Shown here one piece after another: positions 61,711-64,000 of a stretch of DNA of 64,000 nucleotides (position 1 is its first letter; every line of letters starts with the position of its first letter). A program made the position numbers and the translations under genes. Below the pieces are notes generated by a model. It searched no databases, was not told where the DNA came from, and worked only from the letters and a program-made list of their open reading frames with translations. Source of the stretch: Oscillospiraceae bacterium (lineage in GTDB: Bacteria > Bacillota > Clostridia > Oscillospirales > Ruminococcaceae); the NCBI GenBank assembly GCA_018110925.1, contig JAGAZJ010000016.1, forward strand, positions 86,472 through 150,471, in the 5' to 3' direction.

Positions 61711-63138
61711 TCAGAAATTGAAATAGATGAACGGATTATACGATACACAGACCGCATACGACAATGCCGTCACTGCAAGCAGTATCATAAGGCAGCATTC
61801 CCCGAAGAGCACACAGTTCTCAAGCCCGGTGAACATATAATCCAGCCGTGCCCTGATCTTTCTGACCACAGGGAAGGAAAGAACACAGCATATCACGATA
61901 AGCGGCAGATACATCAGAGCATTATAGACAACGGACGGGTCGGTGACAGGATTTCCGTATGTGCCGAACATCGCCCTGAAATACTGATATGCCCTTCTGA
62001 GCCCCTCAGACCTGAACAGCACCCAGCCGAACATGACACATAACAAAGTAAAGACCCTGTAAATGAATACCGCCGGCTTTTTTGTCAGCTTCTTCGGTAT
62101 CCCCGACAGCTTCTCAAAGGTGAGTATCACAAAGTAGAACAGGCCCCAGAATATAAAGTTCCAGCTCGCACCGTGCCACACGCCCGTGAGGAACCATACA
62201 ACAAACAGGTTGAATACCAGTCTCGCCCTGCTCTTTACCCGTGAGCCGCCGAGGGGGAAATACACATAATCCCTGAACCATGTGCCGAGAGAGATATGCC
62301 AGCGCCTCCAGAATTCGGACACGGACTTTGATGCATAGGGGTGGTCAAAGTTCTCGTTGAAATGAAATCCGAACATCAGACCCAGACCAATCGCCATATC
62401 CGAATATCCCGAAAAATCATAGTATATCTGGAGTGTATAACAAAGCATACCGAGCCATGCTCCCACAACGGAAACACTGCTGAGGTCATTCGCATTGAAT
62501 GACAGGTCGGCGACCACAGCCATTGAATTTGACAAGATCAGTTTCTTGCAAAGGCCGTAGACAAAGCGTTTCAAGCCCTTGTAAAAGTCGGAGAGGGTCT
62601 CTTTTCTGTCTTTTATCTCTCTGGCGACCGTCTCATATCTGACTATCGGCCCTGCGATGAGCTGAGGGAAGAACGTGATATACAATGCGACACTGAGGGG
62701 ATTTTTCTGAACCTCTCCGTTCTTTCTGTAAACATCTATGACGTATGACATCGCCTGAAATGTGAAAAAGCTGATACCAATCGGCAGAGTGAACTTTGTC
62801 AGCGGTATATCCGCACCGAAGAACCTGTCGATCTGTGTGATGGTGAAATTCAGATACTTATACACAAAAAAAATGCTTATGTTCCACAGGCACATCGCGA
62901 CAATGACCGCCCGCCCTGCCGCCTTTTTCTCACGGAAGCGGTCGGCGAGCAGACCGAACACATAGTTTGCAAATATGGAGACGAGCATGACAAATATAAA
63001 CTTTGGCTCTCCCCACGCATAGAATATCAGCGATGCGGCAAGCAGAAAATAATTCTTGAATTTTCTGTCTGCTATATAATAAAAGAACAGCGTCAGCGGC
63101 AAAAATATAAACAAGAACACTGTCGATGAAAATAGCAT
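61711..63138 (-). CDS. MBOAT-family O-acyltransferase (AlgI-like)
   Basis: This 475-residue polytopic protein has about ten or eleven membrane helices. The invariant His of MBOAT enzymes is in TGVWHGASWNFIFWG near residue 320, and the family segment FWRRWHISLGTWFRDYVYFPLGGSR precedes it. It moves acyl groups, usually acetyl, across the membrane to an extracytoplasmic polymer with the help of the next gene. AAGGAG lies eight bases before the ATG. Confidence 0.96.
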   Translation of the reverse strand: MLFSSTVFLFIFLPLTLFFYYIADRKFKNYFLLAASLIFYAWGEPKFIFVMLVSIFANYVFGLLADRFREKKAAGRAVIVAMCLWNISIFFVYKYLNFTITQIDRFFGADIPLTKFTLPIGISFFTFQAMSYVIDVYRKNGEVQKNPLSVALYITFFPQLIAGPIVRYETVAREIKDRKETLSDFYKGLKRFVYGLCKKLILSNSMAVVADLSFNANDLSSVSVVGAWLGMLCYTLQIYYDFSGYSDMAIGLGLMFGFHFNENFDHPYASKSVSEFWRRWHISLGTWFRDYVYFPLGGSRVKSRARLVFNLFVVWFLTGVWHGASWNFIFWGLFYFVILTFEKLSGIPKKLTKKPAVFIYRVFTLLCVMFGWVLFRSEGLRRAYQYFRAMFGTYGNPVTDPSVVYNALMYLPLIVICCVLSFPVVRKIRARLDYMFTGLENCVLFGECCLMILLAVTALSYAVCVSYNPFIYFNF

Positions 63139-63173
63139 ATGTATTGCTCCTTAACTTTGATTAGGACACAATT

Positions 63174-63202
63174 AGTATATCATCAAACCAAATTTATGTC
63201 AA
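63174..63202 (-). promoter_or_regulatory. Promoter of the MBOAT operon
   Basis: On the minus strand TTGACA (63202-63197), 17 bases ending TGA, TATACT (63179-63174). Confidence 0.85.
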
Positions 63203-63220
63203 TAGCAATCGTTAATTTGA

Positions 63221-63254
63221 ATATGGGCGGACAGGTGATCCCGTCCGCCCATAT
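63221..63254 (-). terminator. Terminator of the Fn3-repeat gene
   Basis: ATATGGGCGGAC (63221-63232), loop of ten, GTCCGCCCATAT (63243-63254): a perfect 12-bp stem just after the stop. The T tract is poor. Confidence 0.78.
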
Positions 63255-63256
63255 GA

Positions 63257-64000
63257 TCATGTCTTTGGTGTTGCGTAAACGATGTCTGCGCTTGTATATG
63301 CCGAGCCGTTACTGCCCTTGAACGCCCTTACGAGGAAGCCGTACTTCGTTCCGTTTGCAAGTCCTGTTGCCGTATAGCTTGTTCCCGTTATCTCGCCGAG
63401 ATATACATATTTGCCGTTGTCAACACGATATACTCTGTATGTTGTTGCACCGCTCACTGTGCTCCACTTTATGACCGCCTGCTTGTTGCCCGGTGTCACG
63501 GTGAACTTTGGCTTTGCGACGGCGGCGGTGGGTGTGGCATATCTCACGTCTGCGGTGGTGTATGCAGAGCCTGTGTCACCTCTGAACGCCCTTACAAGGA
63601 AGCCGTACTTCACGCCCCCCGTAAGCCCCGTCTTGGTGTATGATGTTGCCGTAGTCGAGCCGAGACAGGTGTATTTGCCGTTTGAATAGCTGTACACCCT
63701 GTACGACGTTGCGCCCGATACTGCGCTCCATCTTAGGGTCACGGAGCCGCTTCCCGGGGTGGCGGTCAACGTCGGCTTTGCGACGGCGGCAGTGGGCGTT
63801 GCATATCTCACGTCTGCGGTGGTGTATGCAGAGCCTGTGTCACCCCTGAACGCCCTTACGAGGAAGCCGTACTTCACGCCCCCCGTAAGCCCCGTCTTGG
63901 TGTATGATGTTGCCGTGGTCGAGCCGAGACAGGTGTATTTGCCGTTTGAATAGCTGTACACCCTGTATGACGTTGCGCCCGATACTGCGCTCCATCTGAG
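63257..64000 (-). CDS. Secreted/surface protein with Fn3-like repeats (5' end outside the window)
   Basis: The frame is open through base 64000 and gives the last 247 residues of a larger protein. Three tandem 88-residue Fn3-like modules (first one partial) each contain SGATSYRVY, SYTKTGL or SYTATGL, GGVKYGFLVRAFRG and a final AYTTADVRYATP. Two are almost identical; the last is diverged (VDNGKYVYLGEITG). No anchor motif (LPxTG, dockerin) lies at this end, and the protein ends ATPKT. In Ruminococcus-like bacteria such modules are found in extracellular enzymes and adhesins; the catalytic or binding part is upstream. Confidence 0.85.
   Translation of the reverse strand, partial: LRWSAVSGATSYRVYSYSNGKYTCLGSTTATSYTKTGLTGGVKYGFLVRAFRGDTGSAYTTADVRYATPTAAVAKPTLTATPGSGSVTLRWSAVSGATSYRVYSYSNGKYTCLGSTTATSYTKTGLTGGVKYGFLVRAFRGDTGSAYTTADVRYATPTAAVAKPKFTVTPGNKQAVIKWSTVSGATTYRVYRVDNGKYVYLGEITGTSYTATGLANGTKYGFLVRAFKGSNGSAYTSADIVYATPKT
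63538..64000 (-). repeat. 264-bp near-identical tandem repeats encoding Fn3 modules
   Basis: A 264-bp (88-codon) unit starting near 63538 recurs at 63802 with very few base changes; the third module (63257-63537) is clearly diverged. The series continues past the window end. Confidence 0.9.

Overview
The window looks like chromosomal core and accessory DNA of a Gram-positive, Ruminococcus-like member of the Clostridia (Oscillospiraceae). The inference rests on AGGAGG-type ribosome binding sites, frequent GTG/TTG starts, near-consensus TTGACA-17-TATAAT promoters, a T-box leader, an IreB homologue, a short ThiI without a rhodanese domain, and tsaB/tsaE, MBOAT and Fn3 genes of Clostridial type. 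I saw no rRNA, tRNA, CRISPR array, phage or insertion sequence. Family names come from motifs recognised by eye; no database search was run.

Layout. 1-2135: a truncated response-regulator/GGDEF gene and a prohibitin-like (SPFH) gene. 2133-7227: a PadR-controlled membrane iron-sulfur operon, then a copper P-type ATPase coupled to a transglutaminase-like gene. 7298-13831: NUDIX, AlkD-like DNA repair, SecD/SecF, a membrane GGDEF protein and enolase. 13909-17079: cysteine desulfurase, NYN-domain protein and ThiI, a probable tRNA thiolation operon. 17253-22377: chemoreceptor, zinc-ribbon protein, AI-2E family transporter and DAHP synthase. 22399-26048: tsaE, a methyltransferase, a frameshifted HAD gene and tsaB, then an acetyltransferase. 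26081-32382: a six-gene minus-strand operon holding a degenerate EAL protein, a Suv3-like RNA helicase, a histidine phosphatase and a pseudouridine synthase.

32535-40240: a second SPFH gene overlapping a small ribbon-helix-helix gene, an 84-bp tandem repeat, a 1541-residue multi-span membrane protein, a small XRE/DUF6442-like operon with three matching palindromic operators, ireB, and a promoter-to-terminator unit without an ORF that looks like a small RNA. 40239-45271: a WYL-regulated run of small stress/detoxification proteins (GyrI-like, DfsB/ClbS, RidA, TfoX, PPOX, methyltransferase, GyrI-like) that contains two decayed genes. 45391-50138: a DUF5684-like membrane protein, a GGDEF-EAL protein and queD-queE-folE. 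50383-53690: DIP1984-like protein, alpha/beta hydrolase, and a tyrosine T-box leader driving an acetyltransferase and tyrS. 53707-58653: two dynamin-like GTPases flanking an M48-peptidase-like protein whose HExxH motif reads CExxR. 58872-64000: gapA, an alginate-acetylation-type pair (DHHW/AlgX-like and MBOAT), and the 3' end of a secreted protein with near-identical Fn3 repeats.

Themes. Cyclic-di-GMP genes recur: three GGDEF proteins, one of them GGDEF-EAL, plus one degenerate EAL protein. tRNA modification and charging recur as well: thiI, tsaB/E, queD/E/folE and tyrS. The strongest candidates for something not well described are the dynamin/pseudo-M48/dynamin cassette, the three-operator XRE operon, the orphan small RNA and the Suv3-like helicase operon. 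Several genes are visibly broken (HAD, a DUF3795-like gene, a second DfsB-like gene), which suggests active gene decay in the accessory operons.
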